Translations under genes and position numbers: made by a program | In this document: in pieces, positions 44,475 to 57,800 of the stretch | Position numbering within the stretch: the first letter of the stretch is position 1 | Layout of the letters: each line of letters opens with the position of its first letter | Notes under the pieces: model-generated | Told to the model about the DNA's origin: nothing | The model's database searches: none | The model's input: only the letters and a program-made list of their open reading frames with translations | Assembly (NCBI GenBank): GCA_019279435.1 | Contig: JAAALK010000285.1 | Location: forward strand, 71,222,249 to 71,286,248 | DNA length: 64,000 nt | Direction: 5' to 3' | Origin: Zizania palustris | Lineage: Eukaryota; Streptophyta; Magnoliopsida; Poales; Poaceae

Positions 44475-47400
44475 TGTAACACCCCAAATTTCCAAAACAA
44501 TAAAATATCATTAAATTCAATTTCTTGGAATTTATATTTCTGAAGATCCTTTTAATTCTCTTTTATACCCTTTTGAACTACAACGTAGAGTAGATGGCCA
44601 AACTAGGAGGTGAAACTTTTTGTATATGATCCTAAGACCAAAATATATTTTTGAGAATTTTTATAAATTTTTATCAACCTTGGAAGTAGCCCTAAGATTT
44701 TAATCTATTTTCTGGAATTATTTTATTCAGAAATGTTTAAAACAGTAATGGGCTCCTCCCCTCCCCTCTCTCTCTCGGCCGGCCCAGCCCACTCCCTCCC
44801 GCGCGCGCCTTCTGACCAGTGGATCCCACCCGTCAGTGACCCCCTCTCCTCTCACGCGCGCAACCGACACCCCGGCCCCACCTGTCGGCGCCAACTGTTC
44901 CCTCTCGCGCCCGAGCTCGGCCCCACCCGTCAGTCGCCACCCTCGCTCGCCCGCGCCCGCTGACCAGTGGCCCCCGCCTGTCAGCTTCATCATCAACCTC
45001 GCGCCAGGCCCCCCTAATCCCGCCGGCGAGAACTTCGCCTCGGATCCCCTCGCCAGCTCCCCCTCCCGTTAAACCGACGCCGGCAATTAACTCCCTGAGG
45101 CCCACCGACCATTTAAACACATAAAGGCACGCGTTTAAGCCCCCGAGGACGCAGCGCCGTGCATGGCCGAGCCCTCGCCGGCGACTTAAAGCCCTTCCTC
45201 GCCTTTCCTTGCATGCGAGCCCCCTCCGACGCCCTATTTAAACCCCCGGCCTACGCCGCGTTTGACCCCCACGCCACTCGCTTCGAGAACGAACAGAACA
45301 CCTGCGATTCGCATTTTAGTGCTCCCCTTCTGCTTCGTCTCCGGCCGCCGTTCGCCCTCGTTTCAGACCACCTCCGTCCACGCCCTCGCCACCGTCGTGA
45401 CCGCAAGGACGACCTCGACCTCGGCCACCCCTCCGCCGACGTCGAACCCGGCCGGAACACCATCGCCGACGAGGAGCCCGAACAGCTTCGTCGTCTACCC
45501 TCGCCGCCGACCGCTTCCCGTCGACCCCTCGTCTCGCCTAAGGTACCGTCGTGACCGCCGTAGTCCCCTCTTTCCATTTCTAGGCTTAGATAGGACCCTA
45601 GTCGCTCGCCGTGGCCCCTGGCCCGCTCGCCGTCGCCGGAGAAGACGACCGGCACGGGTCGAGTACCCGTGCCGTGTCGGATCTGATCCCGACCGTGCGA
45701 TCGCGATCGGGTGGCGCGTGTGAGCCCACGTACGCGATCTAATCCGCACCGTCGGATCTGGTCAAAGCGTTACGTTTTAATCTCGCGTGTCCATTTCCAT
45801 TTAAAACCCGCGATCGATCTCGTGCGTCCACGTAGTACCCTTTCGCACGTTTTAATCCTGGCTGTCCATTATAACTTAAGCGCCCCGCCTCGCCTGCGCA
45901 CATTGGATCTGGATCCAACGGTCCAGATCGACCCGGCGCACGCGCACAGTGCACGGGTTCACCGTGGGCCTGGCTCACCGTGGACCCGGGGGGTTTAAAA
46001 ATTGAAAATGAATTTCAGAAATGCTTTTAAACTTGTAAAATTCATATCTGGTTCATTTGAACTCTAAAAATTGCCATTCCAATCTTCAGAAAATTCATAA
46101 TATTATTCTCTACATGTTTATGCAATAAAAACAGTAGGTTTACTTTAGACATTTCATGTTTATTTAAATGAACATTCAAATACCCTTAGGTTAAAAATGT
46201 AAATTTAAATTATTTAAAATCCAGTAAGGTTTGTGTTTATTTATTTCCTGTTGGTATGAACAAACCCCAAGTTTTCTATGGGACTTTCATTTTAAATTTA
46301 TTAGAGGACTTAAAAATGAGAATAACCACTTTTAAAACCCTTTTTCAAAGGACAACACTTCATTTTAATTTCTTTTAAAATTATTTATAAACTGAATTTC
46401 AGAACCCTAACTACTTGAATTTATTTTTATATAATCAAACCAACTTTAACTTATGTGCTTATAATGTAAGTTATATTGTTTGATTGAATGTTGTGCGCTT
46501 TTTATTTTACTTTACTATATCAAAAAGACTACGACGTCGCCGAGGAGCCGGAGTACTTCCCCGAAGTCCCTCCCTCTCCCTTTGCTGAACAAGGCAAGTC
46601 ACCAAACCAATCTTTTGAGCATATTGAACCCATGTTTGATCAAACTATCGCTAAAACACATAGGTTATATATGCATTAGTCAAATGAACCCTTACAATAT
46701 ATTTATTTAGGATCCCCCGACCTTGATGTGCAACCCAAGCCATGCTCTCTAGCCTAAACTCCTTGTCACCATATGATAAATGTTATTAGCTAGTGTCCAA
46801 TGTATCGACACGATCGCTATAGGGTAAAAACGAGTCGTAGCAAAATTGTTCTATTATATGATCCCCGTTACTTCTTATCCTTGGAAATTCTGTTGGTGTT
46901 GGAGTTGTGGTTGTGAGTGAATGCATGGTGGGTTCTGGGTGCAAGCTAGGGCATTGGTCGGTAGCACCCGGGGCACTATAAGGACCGGTCTGAGGGATCC
47001 GTTGCAATACACTTACGTACTAACCACAAGTCTAGTGGGTAAGTCCTAACTAAGGTATGGATTGTTCCAAACCGAGGCCACCATTTGGAGATGGGTCAAG
47101 TAGCACCTGCGGGTGACTTGTACCAATGTGGCGCAAAAGGGGGGCGACGTTAGCCGGGATGCGGCCCGGCGCGCCGGCGAAACCTAGAGCGGGTGGTTAT
47201 CGCTTGGAACATTTCATGCCGAGGTTTTGGCACGAGTTCCCGTGGTATGGGTCATCTCGTTTGGGATGAGTGCGTGCCTTGTGGGTACAGTAGTACATCT
47301 CTGATCAGAGTCTTAAATCTTTTCGAAAAGCCGAGCCCACGGTCAAGGGCGGGTTGCGTGACATCCCCCAGTTAGTTTACTTTGAATATGTATGTGCACG

Positions 47401-47896
47401 ATGGATTGACATGTAAGGACTGTTGTGCGAGGAGGTAAAACGTACTCCTCGAGTTAGTTGATGTTGTTGATATTCATGTTTATTTTTTCCGCATGTTTAA
47501 AATATGATCACACTAAATGCAATAACTGAAACTGTACTTTTCCGCAATGTTAGCCATTACCCTTCCTTGTTTATTATCCTGCATTATTATTTGCATTTGC
47601 GGTGGCTTGTTGAGTACTTTTTGTACTCATACCCGTTGGACCCCACAGAGGATGCTTACTACGAAGACGGTCTGGAGTAGCGACCCAGTCGAGAAGAAAG
47701 ATCCTGAAGAAGATGTTCGTCATGCAGAATTTTAATTATCTTTATTACTGTTTTTACCAAAACTTTGATGTAATAAATATGGTCTGCGTACCATGAATAT
47801 TGCCGTATGTACGTTGTCGCATGATGAACCTCTTGTATTATTGTTTTTCTTATGAAATTCAATAATGTCTCGGTTTCGTTAAATCGGGGCGCTACA
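44475..47896 (+). repeat. Ch1 3' LTR (3422 bp)
   Basis: TGTAACACCCC..GCTACA, near-identical to the 5' LTR with scattered single changes and 1-2 base indels. The same GC-rich core, TATA-like box and putative peptide exons (46528-46593 and 47649-47680) are present. In this copy the GC-rich segment is open from ATG 45159 for 131 codons; in the 5' copy a one-base difference near 36192 breaks that frame. Confidence 0.95.
46528..47680 (+). CDS. Putative spliced acidic peptide, 3' LTR copy
   Basis: Same two exons as in the 5' LTR, with the GC donor after AACAAG and acceptor CCCACAG unchanged. As an LTR twin it is not independent evidence of conservation. Confidence 0.35.
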
Positions 47897-47901
47897 AGAA
47901 G

Positions 47902-48971
47902 TCACTACTTTGTTAGAGAAAGTAGTTGAGGAGAATTTAGATGTCTTTGCTTGGTCTGATGAAGACATTACCGGAGTCAGTCGGGATATTATTGAGCATA
48001 GTTTACTTGTGAACCCGAAAGCTCGGCCTATTCATCAAGCACTCTGAAAGCTATCTGCGGAGAGGGCTATCCTTGCTAAAGATGAAGTGGAAAAATTGTT
48101 GAAAGCTGGGATTATCAGAGAGGTAGCCCATACGGAGTGGCCCAACCCAATCTTTGTTAAAAAGAAATCTTCCGAGAAATGGCGCATGTGTATTGACTTT
48201 ACATCTTTGAATAAAGCATGCCCCCGTGACCCCTATCCCATGCCCGAATTGATCAATTGGTTGACTCCACCGCTGGTTCAGAGTTATTAAGCTTCCTTGA
48301 TGCATACTCCGGCTATCATCATATTTGGCTAAAGCGCGAAGATGAAATCAAGACAAGCTTTGTAACTCCTTCAGGAGTCTTCTGTTATGTAAGAATGCCC
48401 TTTGGCTTAAGAAATGCTGGGGCTACTTTTTCGAGGTTAATTGCTAAGGCTCTAGGTCATCAAATAGGCCGCAATGTAGAGGCCTATATGGATGATATTG
48501 TAATAAAGAGTGCTTTAAAGCACCAACATAGCCTAGACTTAGCAGAAACATTCAATAGCCTTCAGGCATGTGGGATCTGTCTTAACCCCGAAAAATGTAT
48601 CTTCGGGGCGCAGACTGGAAAATTGTTAGGGTATCTAGTTTCAAGTAGAAGGATCGAAGCTAGCCCCACTCAAATAACTGCGTTGCAAAGGATGGCTCCC
48701 CAGAGAATTTAAAGCAAGTGCAAAAGCTGACTGGTCGTCTTGTAGCACTTAGCAGATTTTTGGCAAGGTCTGCGGAGAGAAGTTTGCCCATTTTCAAAGC
48801 ATTAAAGGGGTCCGAAGATTTTGCATGGACACCGGAGTGTCAAAAAAGTTTCGATGATATTAAGAATTATCTCAGTAACCTCGCTACACTCACGGTGCTT
48901 GTAGAAGACGAAACCCTACTCCTTTACCTTGCAGCTACTAGGCTCTGCTGTCAGTGTAGTTCTTGTTAGAG
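47902..48971 (+). pseudogene. pol: Reverse transcriptase of Gy5
   Basis: The frame enters directly from the protease side across the Ch1 target site: VEENLDVFAWSDEDITGVSR. A TGA after PIHQAL (about 48047) interrupts it. RT blocks follow: WRMCIDFTSLNKACPRDPYP, then after a frameshift near 48265 LLSFLDAYSGYHHIWL, RMPFGLRNAGATFSRL and AYMDDIVIKS with the catalytic DD (about 48484-48510). The next segment (QKLTGRLVALSRFLARSAER) leads toward RNase H. One further one-base shift near 48942 precedes Co3. The order and wording are typical of the Tat lineage. Confidence 0.85.
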
Positions 48972-48976
48972 AGGTC

Positions 48977-51021
48977 TGTTGGACCGGAAACGGCGACCAG
49001 AGGGGGGTGAATGGGAGCTTTTAAAATTTCAGACTATAAATAGCCTTCTGTTTTAATTCTGTCTTCTGCGGAACAGGCTTCGAACACACCCTTTGAAGTT
49101 CTAGGTTCGGAGGTTTTTCACAGCTCCGAAAACAGGCTTCGCAAGGAGTAAAAGTTCGAAGCCAAGAAGACTTCGCTCCACACACAAACCCAAAATTCAG
49201 CTTCTGCTCAGTCAGTGCAGCCTTCGCACACAAGGTGACTTCGTGCAGGCTTCGCACTTCACCCTTCGCAAGAGTGGACTTCCCTCTATGGGCTTCGACC
49301 AAATACTCAGCGACAGCAACTGGTGTTGGGCTTCGTACTTCGAAGGTCTAAATGCACACTACACGGACTTCGCTAAGGGCTTCGACTAGGGAAGAAAAAT
49401 GGGCTTCGATCAGTGCTTCGCTAGTAATCAGAGAGGTCTAGCCTCCAGTTTACACAGAGCGAACACACACTGAAAAACACACTTCGCTCAAAACACGCTT
49501 CGCCCAAACAGGCTTCGGTGCACAATCTCAAGTCAAACGAAGTGACACACAAGAGATCGAAGCATGAAGCGAGGTATGCGTACAAGCTCAAGCACAAAGT
49601 GAACACAGAAACAAGACTTCGATGCTTGAATAGGGAACACAAAAATTGAACTCACAGGATGAATACAAAGTATGTGGTGGCTAGTACAGGAGCTCAACAA
49701 TGAATGCTCAAAGTGTTAATGCGACCTACTCAGCCCCCACTATTTATAGCCACGATTCAGCCATGTGAATTGACTACTTTACCCCTAGGGTTTACATTGG
49801 TTTTGTCTCATCAGAACAGAGGGGTACAAAAGGTAGTCTACTTTATTTGGAGGCTTCTTTTGTCAGCTTTGCAGAGGGAACAGCGTCAGCTTTTTGCAGA
49901 GCAGACACTGTCAGCCTTTACAGTCTTGGATTCTTCTGAAGCCCCCCTTCGCACGCGAGGGGTGCGGTAGCTTCGGTGAGAAGCCTTGAGCCTGATGGCC
50001 TTCGCTTCACCGAAGTCAGCCTTTGATACAGTGACGGTTTTGAGCCGAAGCCATCAAAGCCCTTGGGCCTTCGCACCAACACCTTCGGAGTGGACCACCA
50101 CGACTTCGCAGCTTCTCCCAGCTCGAACTCCGTCAGTCTGTGTACCGAAGCCATCCATGGCCGAAGTACCTCAAGTCATCCTCACTCCGGAGCTAGCCTT
50201 GCTCCGAAGCCAGCCTCACTCCGAAGCCCCACCTTCGGAGTACCACCCTTCGAAGTCCCTCCTTCGTCCAAGGCCTCTGCATGAAGCATTCCATGAGCAC
50301 TTCGTCGCAGTGTCTCTCCCCGAGCACACTCCTCGACGAGCCTCACCTGGACCATGCCTTCGATGCACCTCGACTTCTGAGACCTTCGTCGGGTATACCT
50401 TCGAGTGTCTCCCTCCGGAGCACACTTCGAACACCTTGCCTCATTGCTGAGGACTTGATCCACTAGACTCCGAAGTCACTCCATTCGGAGTACCCTTCGA
50501 AGTGCCTCGCCTTCGAGGACTTCGTCTCAGGGTACCTTCACCCGGAGTCACACTCCGCACTTACTGCCTTCTTCTGGCGCACCTCGACCCGAGGACCGAC
50601 CTCGACCCCTTTGCAGCCTTCGTGATGGAGCTCCCTGCTCCGCTGGCATCAAGCCTCCCGCTTGACCCAGGTTCACTTGCTACGAACCGTCCGTCGCCTC
50701 CAAAGTCCCCTGTGCACCACAGATAAGCAGACAAGTGTATCCAGTACCCCGGAGACATCTCCGGGTAAGCAACCTTCGGCACACACTCCGGTGTACCGCC
50801 CAAAGTACCGAGACCTTCGGTACATCCAATCATCGTGTACTGTCGGACCCCTCCGACAGGCACACTCCGCTGCAACAGCTGCAGCAACCAGAGCCCACCG
50901 AACCCTTCGGTGAAACAACCTCCGAACACCTTCGGAGAACCAGCCTCCAACCCCTTCGAAACAGAGGATAAAATATGTCAATCACTCATCACAGACTCTG
51001 AAATCAACCCTTGGTTTCTCA
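48977..51021 (-). repeat. Co3 3' LTR (2045 bp)
   Basis: Plus-strand ends TGTTGGACCGG and GGTTTCTCA. A minus-strand TATA box (plus CTATTTATAG) lies at about 49738. It is densely packed with CTTCGAAG, CTTCGG and CTCCGGAG motifs. Confidence 0.95.
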
Positions 51022-51032
51022 ATCTCCCCCTT
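51022..51032 (-). other. Polypurine tract of Co3
   Basis: The minus strand reads CAAGGGGGAGAT up to the 3' LTR. Confidence 0.85.
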
Positions 51033-52064
51033 GATGAGTGCATTGACAACCAAATTCAAGTTCAAGAAAATTTGAAGAATTTCAGCACATAAGTGACCAT
51101 AAAAACTCAGAAATGAGCCAAATTATGTCACTTGACAAAAGAATTTTCCTCCCCCTTTCCAAAAGAGTAAAAGCCCCTTCGGCAAAAAGAATTATCCTCC
51201 CCCTGAGTTAATTTTCCCCCTTTGGCAATGCAAGCATCAAGGAGCATGTAAAAGAAGCATAGCTTCGAAATGGGCAGAATTGCAAAGACATATAAAGCAA
51301 AAATATGCCAATATTAATACCGATTATCATGTGCTCAGCTCAATTTAACATGCTCTAAAAACATGATGACAGCATGTGATTTTATCATTTTGGAATAAAA
51401 GCATCACCACTCAATCAAGGTAACTAGACAAGTAAAAGCAGGGACTGCGCAAAGCTAGTCAATTTCTACTCTAGACAGACAAGTCCATTCCAGATGGAGC
51501 ATTGAAAGCAAACTTGATGATCAATGAATTTTGTTGTTCTTTTCATAATGCCAGGGGTTATTTGTTTGTCCACCTTATACTTTCCAATCAGACCAAGCCT
51601 AGGCATGAAAGCCATCAGAAGCTTAAGACAGTGATTTTGGCATACACTACACTATCCCATTTCAGACCAATGTGCAATGGTAAGCAGTCTAGAATAGAGT
51701 AGTGCGACAAACAAACCCACCTGGATCTTTTTGCTTTGAAGTATGCAAATCATGGATTTTTGGAATTTTGATAAAGTGAACAAATTGTTTAGCACTTTGA
51801 TGAATATCCATGAGTGTGTAGAACAATTTTTCAAGTTGCAATGTTTAGCATCTAAAGAAAAGGAGTCTTGCTATCAAGCAGATAAAAGATAGCTACAGCA
51901 GTCCTGCCTAAACATGCTAGATTCAAGACTAAGCAGTGAGCATGATTTGAATTTGGAAAGAAAAATCATGCACATAATGTTTCAGATATGTTAAATAGAG
52001 CTGAGCTGTCATGATTACATGAATTTGAATCATGCATATAAGTGCAAGAGATGTAAATGCAATT
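51033..52064 (-). other. Co3 region between pol and 3' LTR, no gene seen
   Basis: About 1 kb after the pol stop. SIRE-type elements can carry an envelope-like ORF here, but I see none; frames are short and without membrane segments or conserved motifs. Confidence 0.6.
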
Positions 52065-55000
52065 TCACACATAATGAGCATATGCAAGACAGTTAAAAAC
52101 TGCTCCCCCACACAAAATGTCGTAAGGGTGACAAATACCAAGTTCCCCACGCAAGTAGGCAAAACGAGAAGCATCGAGGGGTTTTGTGAAAATATCGGCT
52201 AGCTGGTGTTGGGTATCAACATGTTGAAGTTCAATATCACCTTTCTCATTATGATCTTGGAGAAAATGATATCGCACATCAATGTGTTTGGTTCTGGAGT
52301 GCTGAACCGGGTTGTTTGCAATACAAATAGCACTAGTGTTATCACAGAAAAGTGGAACACTCTTATAATCTAACCCGAAATCCCGCAAAGTGGAAACCAT
52401 CCACAAAATCTGCAGAGCAACAGCTAGCTGCAGCAACATATTCGGCCTCAGCCGTCGATTGTGCAACACTAGACTGTTTGCGGGAAGACCAGCAAACCAG
52501 AGAAGTACCCAGAAAATGACAAGTACCAGAGGTACTTTTCCTATCAATCCTACACCCAGCAAAATCCGCATCGGAATAACCTCGAAGACACAAAGAGGAA
52601 GATGCTGAATACCAAATGCTGAATTCGAGGGTATGTTTGAGATACCTGAGAATGCGCTTTACCGCTTGGCGGTGCGAAGCTCGTGGTGAAGCCTGAAAAC
52701 GAGCGCACAGACACACTGCGAAGTGTATGTCCGGCCTCGTAGCAGTCAAGTAGAGGAGGGAGCCGATCATGCTTCGGAACTCCTTCTGATCTATGGCTTC
52801 TCCATCTTCGTCAGGATCCAATGCTACAGATGTAGCCATTGGAGTGGCGAGTGGCTTCGCATCAGCCATGTTGAATTTCTTGAGCAGGTCCTTGGTGTAC
52901 TTCGTCTGGTGGATGAAAGTACCTTGTTTGCTTTGCTTGATTTGCAAACCAAGGAAAAATGTGAGTTCGCCCATCATGGACATCTCGAACTCCCTGCTCA
53001 TGGCATCTGCAAACTCGGCAACCAAAGCATGAGAAGAGCCACCAAAGATGATATCATCCACATAAATCTGAACTAGGAGGAAATCTTTGCCATGCTTGAG
53101 AGTGAACAGGGTTTTATCAACAGATCCCATCAAATACCCCCGCTCAAGCAGAAAAGACTTAAGTCTGTCATACCATGCCTGAGGGGCCTGCTTGAGTCCA
53201 TAAAGAGCCTTATGAAGTTTAAGGACTTTATGTGGGTATTTGGGGTTTTCAAAACCAGGGGGTTGTTTTACATAAATATCTTCGCCTATGAAACCATTAA
53301 GAAAAGCACTTTTGACATCCATTTGATAGAGTTTGAATCCTCGGGATGTCGCAAAGGCAGGCAAAATCCTAATGGCCTCAAGACGAGCAACAGGTGCAAA
53401 AGTTTCAGTAAAATCAATCCCTTCTAATTGAGAATAACCCTGAGCTACAATTCTAGCCTTGTTTCTAACTATAGTCCCATCCTCCCCTTGTTTGTTTTTG
53501 AAAATCCATTTTGTTCCAATGAAATGAACATTTGGTGGAGGATCAACTAGAGACCAGACTTGGTTTCTCTCAAAATTTTCAAGTTCCTCATGCATGCCAT
53601 TGATCCAACTAGAATCAGAAAGTGCATGACTAACATCTAAGGGCTCGAAAGAAGCAACAAAAGTAGAATCAATGAAATGAGCATGAGAACGTGTTACCCT
53701 TTGATCAAGCTCACCAATGATCTGCTCGGGAGGATGCATCCTTTGAACATGGTGTGGAACCTCGCGGCGGGATGCAGTCTCCCCCTCAACTTGTGCGTTG
53801 GAGTGGTCCAAGATGACCGATGTCGAGGTAGTTGCTTCGGGACCTTTTGCTGAAGTAGGTGAAGCGGGGTTGACTTCGGGGGTTGATGTCGAGGGTAGTA
53901 GGGGTTCATCCTCGAAATCTCCGGGATCTTCTTCTTCGAAGATGGTATGTTCCATGTCGTGTTCATTTGCCTGTTCAAAAGTGGAACTAACAGAGGAGGT
54001 TGATTCATCAAAAGTCACATCACATGACTCGATGACAGTGTTAGTCTCCAAATTATAAACACGATAAGAATGACCATGTGTAGTATAACCCAAAAAGATC
54101 CCGTCAGAAGAACGCGACTCAAATTTGTCCAAATTACCACGTTTTAGGATAAAGCAACGACAGCCAAAAACTCGAAGATGAGTAACCTTGGGCTGTCTCC
54201 CAAAACGTAGATCATAAGATGTAAAATTAGAAATTGAGCGCAAGAAGATTCGGTTTGAGATGTAACAAGCAGTGTTCATGGCCTCAGCCCAGAATTTTCT
54301 AGGAGTCCTATGCTCATCGAGCATCGTCCTAGCCATCTCAACCAAAGTGCGGTTCTTTCTCTCAACAACACCGTTCTGTTGAGGAACCCGTGGAGCAGAG
54401 AATTGATGTTCTATGCCATGCTCCATGCAAAAGTCAACAAAGAGACTGTTCTTGAACTCAGTGTCATTATCACTTCGAATGAATTTAATGCACCAGGGAG
54501 TTCAGTAAAAGTCTCAAAGCCAAGCTCTGAAAGTGTGAGAACACTTCATCCTTGCTGGCAAGAAAGAAGACCCAAGAGTAGCGAGAGAAATCGTCGACAA
54601 TAACTAGCACATACCACTTGCCGCCTAAGGAACTAACCCGAGAAGGACCTACAGTGTCCATGTGGATAAGTTCTCCGGGTTGTTCAGTCATCATTGTGGT
54701 GACTGACGAATGCGAATCGGCAATCATTTTCCCATGTCGACAAGGAGCGCAAACTAAATTCTTCTCAAACTTGAGCTTGGGCAATCCTCGGATCAGACCT
54801 AGGGCACTCAGACGAGCGAGCAACTCAAAACTCATATGCCCTAGTCTCCTATGCCACTTCCAAAGCTCAGAAGTAGAATGTGCAACAAGACAATGAGAAG
54901 AACCAGATGACTCTGAAAAATCAGCTCCAAAAACTCTCCCAACTCTAAAGATCTTGTAGACAACAACGCCATCAGAATTGAGTACTTGCGAAGTATCGCG

Positions 55001-55261
55001 ATGGAATCGCACTTCGAAGCCCTCATCAAGCAACTGAGATACAGAAAGCAAATTGTATCCCAGGTTTTCAACCAAAGCAACATCCTTGAGAGTGAAATTC
55101 GAGTTAATTCTTACCACACCTTTACCTTTCACTCTACTTCTTCGATTGTTCCCGAAGGTGATATGTTCCATTTGCTTGGTTGTGGTGAGGCTGGAGAACC
55201 ATGCTGCATTTCCGGTCATATGGCGCGAACAACCGGAGTCCATGATCCACGTGCCCTCCAA
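52065..55261 (-). pseudogene. pol: Pol of Co3 (protease, integrase, RT, RNase H) with two frameshifts
   Basis: Protease: WIMDSGCSRHMTGN near 55250. Pre-integrase: WKWHRRLGHMSFELLARL. Integrase: CAPCRHGKM, HMDTVGPSRV, then NGVVERKNRTL. A frameshift near 54490 separates the first 258 residues from the next 687. RT (from about 53560): VWSLVDPPPN, MDVKSAFLNG, LVQIYVDDIIFGGS with its catalytic DD near 53060. RNase H: VCWSSRKQSSVAQSTAEAEY, then a second frameshift near 52400, then LFCDNTSAICIANNP and HQLADIFTKPLD. The stop is at 52065. Two frameshifts are the only gross lesions I see, so this is a young copy. Confidence 0.9.
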
Positions 55262-55345
55262 TCCTCGGTCTGTCGCCTACACATGATAAGAAAATCTCGA
55301 TCGCTCAGTGCTGGGGTGAGTGAAAATATGACGAGGCATCCAACA

Positions 55346-57736
55346 TTAAGTGATACGAGTAGTAGGCACAGTAAAAGTAGACTGTCTACGCACAGTATAA
55401 TCAGAATGATGCAAAGTGCGAGGTCTACTTACATGATGTGATCTAACAACATGACAAGGTCTCCTACTCTGATGAGGTACAAAGCTACTCGCCCGGGGTC
55501 TACCACCATATGGAACATGGTGAACACCTCGAGGAGCAAAACCTCTCCGAGAAGCACGAGAAGCCTCAAAAACAGGACGAGAGTAAAACTCAGACTCATG
55601 CATACCTAAAGATGGGTAATGCATGTTCTCGAACCTCATCTCCTGAGAGCGTCGCTCATCCTTGATGCGACGAAAACAGAACCCAACCAGATGACCCACC
55701 CGCTGACAATAGGAACAATGAAAAACTCTCCTAGAGGCACTCTCATGGGTCATAGGAGCAACTCTCACAGGCTCCTTGGGCTTCTGCTGAGTGGTTTTCT
55801 TGGGAGGAACTCTTTTTGTGGGAGGAGTGGTTTTCTTTGGAGTTCGGGTAGGCTTTTTGGCTGATGGAGTGTCTAACAGAGCTCTTTCTTTCTCTAGGGT
55901 AGTGGGTGAGGTAAAAACATTTTGTTTTCACTATCTGAAGGAATCCTCTCAAAACCCAAACCTAGATCTAACCCTGCTCTATCAGCACACATCTTGGTCT
56001 TGGCCAAGAGCAAATAAATCCTACCATTTCCCTTAGTGCATTTGTTAACCACAGAAAGAAGGTACTCATTCTCAGTCATAAGGTTTTCAGCCCGCTCTCT
56101 AACAGTGCCTAGCTGGTCCTTAAGGGTTATGCAAGTGTCACACACAGGCTGCACATCCTTAGAACTATCGGCCCTCTCCAATCTAGCCTCTAAATCATGA
56201 ACATGCTTATCACGTAAATTAATGCTCTCGCGTAATAAAGAGAAGTTCATGCATTCAATTATATCATGAGGTCTAGAATCAACCACCAAAAGCTGCTTCT
56301 GTGCAGTCTCAAGCTCAAATAGAGTTTGAGCATGTACAGAACGCAACTGAGCAAGCTCGCCCATGACAACAGTACAAGATTCACATTCAGCATCATTAAC
56401 TCTAGACTTAAGCATGGCATAATCAGTAGAAACAAATTCTAGCCTAAGTCTAAGGTCTTTTCTATCTCTAGCGGCTTGCACAAGTAACCTATCCTAACTA
56501 AGAACTACTTCATTCAGTTCATCTAGTTTAATCGAAAGCTGGTCATAGGATAGTGGTACCTCAGATGAGTCAAGCTCATCGCCGCTGTGATCGCTGTCGG
56601 CCATGAAGCAAAGGCCGGTGAAATCTCGTCCCTTCTAGTCCTTCTTCTCCTCCTTCCTTGGGGACTTCTCCTCCTCAAAGCTCGACTCCTCAGTTGAGGA
56701 AGTGTCGATGTCGCTGAGAGCAGCAACAGATGCTCTGGAAGCGGCTTTGGCTACTCTCTTAGCCACCTTGCCACGCTTGCCCTTCACAAAGGGTTTCCTC
56801 TCCTTTTTGTGGTATTTGGGGTGCTCACTCTCTTCTCTCTTCTTGAGTTTTGGGCAATTTGCCTTGATGTGAGAAGTGTCGCCACACTCAAAACAACCAC
56901 TAAAACCACTTCTCCTCTGATCCCGTCTCTCATGGTGAAAACGAGTGAACCTTCTAGCAATGAGAGCAAGCTCATCATCATCCAGAGTATCCACCTGCTC
57001 CTTAGTGACGGAGACCAGGGAGGACAAAGCAAAACCATCTGCAAGAACACAAGTGCCGGATGTGCTTGGTTCTGCAGTGGTTCCACGGCTAGTGCTAGAA
57101 ACCAATGCCAACGGCTATGGCAAAGAGTTTCTGTGCACTACAAGAGATGCCTTGGCAATCTCTGTGGACTTCAGCTTGCTGAAGAACTCATCACAGGTCA
57201 ATGTGTCATAACCTGCGGACTCCTCAATGCTGGATATCTTCACTTCCCATATGCTACGATCAAGAGCATAGAGAAGCTTGATAGCCCTATCATGATCATT
57301 GTAAGCAAGCGTCCCGTTGGACCGCAAGTTACTCACTATCGCATCAAAACGAGAAAACATGGCATCTATAGATTCACCAGGTGCCTGCACAAACAGCTAA
57401 TACTGTTGATTGTATGTGCTTTGGCGCCTGGTCTTAATCTGTGTAGAGCCCTCATGAAAATAGTGAGAGTGGTCCAAATTTCCCTAGCTGTCCTATGGTG
57501 CTGCACCCTGTCAAACTCACTCCTGCTCAAACCAATGAACAGTATATTTCTTGCCTTGAGTTGGCATTATACTGATCCTTTTCTGTTTGAGAGGTGCGAG
57601 TTTCAGGGATGGAGTATTATGAGTCCACAATCTCCCAAATTGCATTTCCTTGGTTTAGCAAGTAAGCCTCCATGCGCACCTTCCAGTATGCAAAATCAGT
57701 CCCATCGAACAAAGGAATTTTACTAACTCTGTCCAT
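55346..57736 (-). pseudogene. gag: Gag of Co3 with long coiled coil and two zinc knuckles
   Basis: It starts MDRVSKIPLFDGTDFAYWK at 57736. A damaged stretch follows, then gag core text (FSRFDAIVSNLRSNG, DEFFSKLKSTEIAKAS, 57390-57115). The first CCHC knuckle is CFECGDTSHIKANC (about 56900), followed by a Lys/Glu-rich linker. A long heptad-like region (56480-55900: LARLERADSS, LKDQLGTVRERAEN) comes next, then a second knuckle CSYCQRVGHLVGFC (about 55700) in an Arg/His-rich segment. Several frameshifts separate these parts. A gag lengthened by a coiled coil is usual for SIRE/Maximus-like elements. Confidence 0.8.
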
Positions 57737-57786
57737 GTCGCCAACAGATCACAAAACCGGTTAAGGTCAACTGGTGATCTTAACCT

Positions 57787-57798
57787 GCTCTGATACCA
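57787..57798 (-). other. Primer binding site of Co3 (initiator tRNA-Met type)
   Basis: The minus strand reads TGGTATCAGAGC two bases inside the 5' LTR. Confidence 0.95.
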
Positions 57799-57800
57799 AT

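Larger units (their letters stand above)
35436..47896 (+). mobile_element. Ch1: complete chromovirus (Tekay-like), 12.46 kb
   Basis: LTRs at 35436-38863 and 44475-47896, flanked by perfect AGAAG target duplications (35431-35435, 47897-47901). Order: 5' LTR, tRNA-Met primer site, an extra ORF (orf0), gag-pol with a C-terminal chromodomain-like segment, purine tract, 3' LTR. The two LTRs look almost identical over their length, so insertion is recent. All reading frames nevertheless carry lesions. LTR size, primer type and orf0 recall the rice RIRE3/RIRE8 and maize Tekay groups. Confidence 0.95.

Noticed and set aside
51033..52064. Envelope-like ORF downstream of Co3 pol
   Set aside because: SIRE-type elements can have one, but only short frames without membrane or coiled-coil features are present here.
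56809..57726. 305-codon plus-strand open frame over Co3 gag
   Set aside because: It overlaps the minus-strand gag, which has the zinc knuckle and gag core; the plus frame has no recognisable domain.
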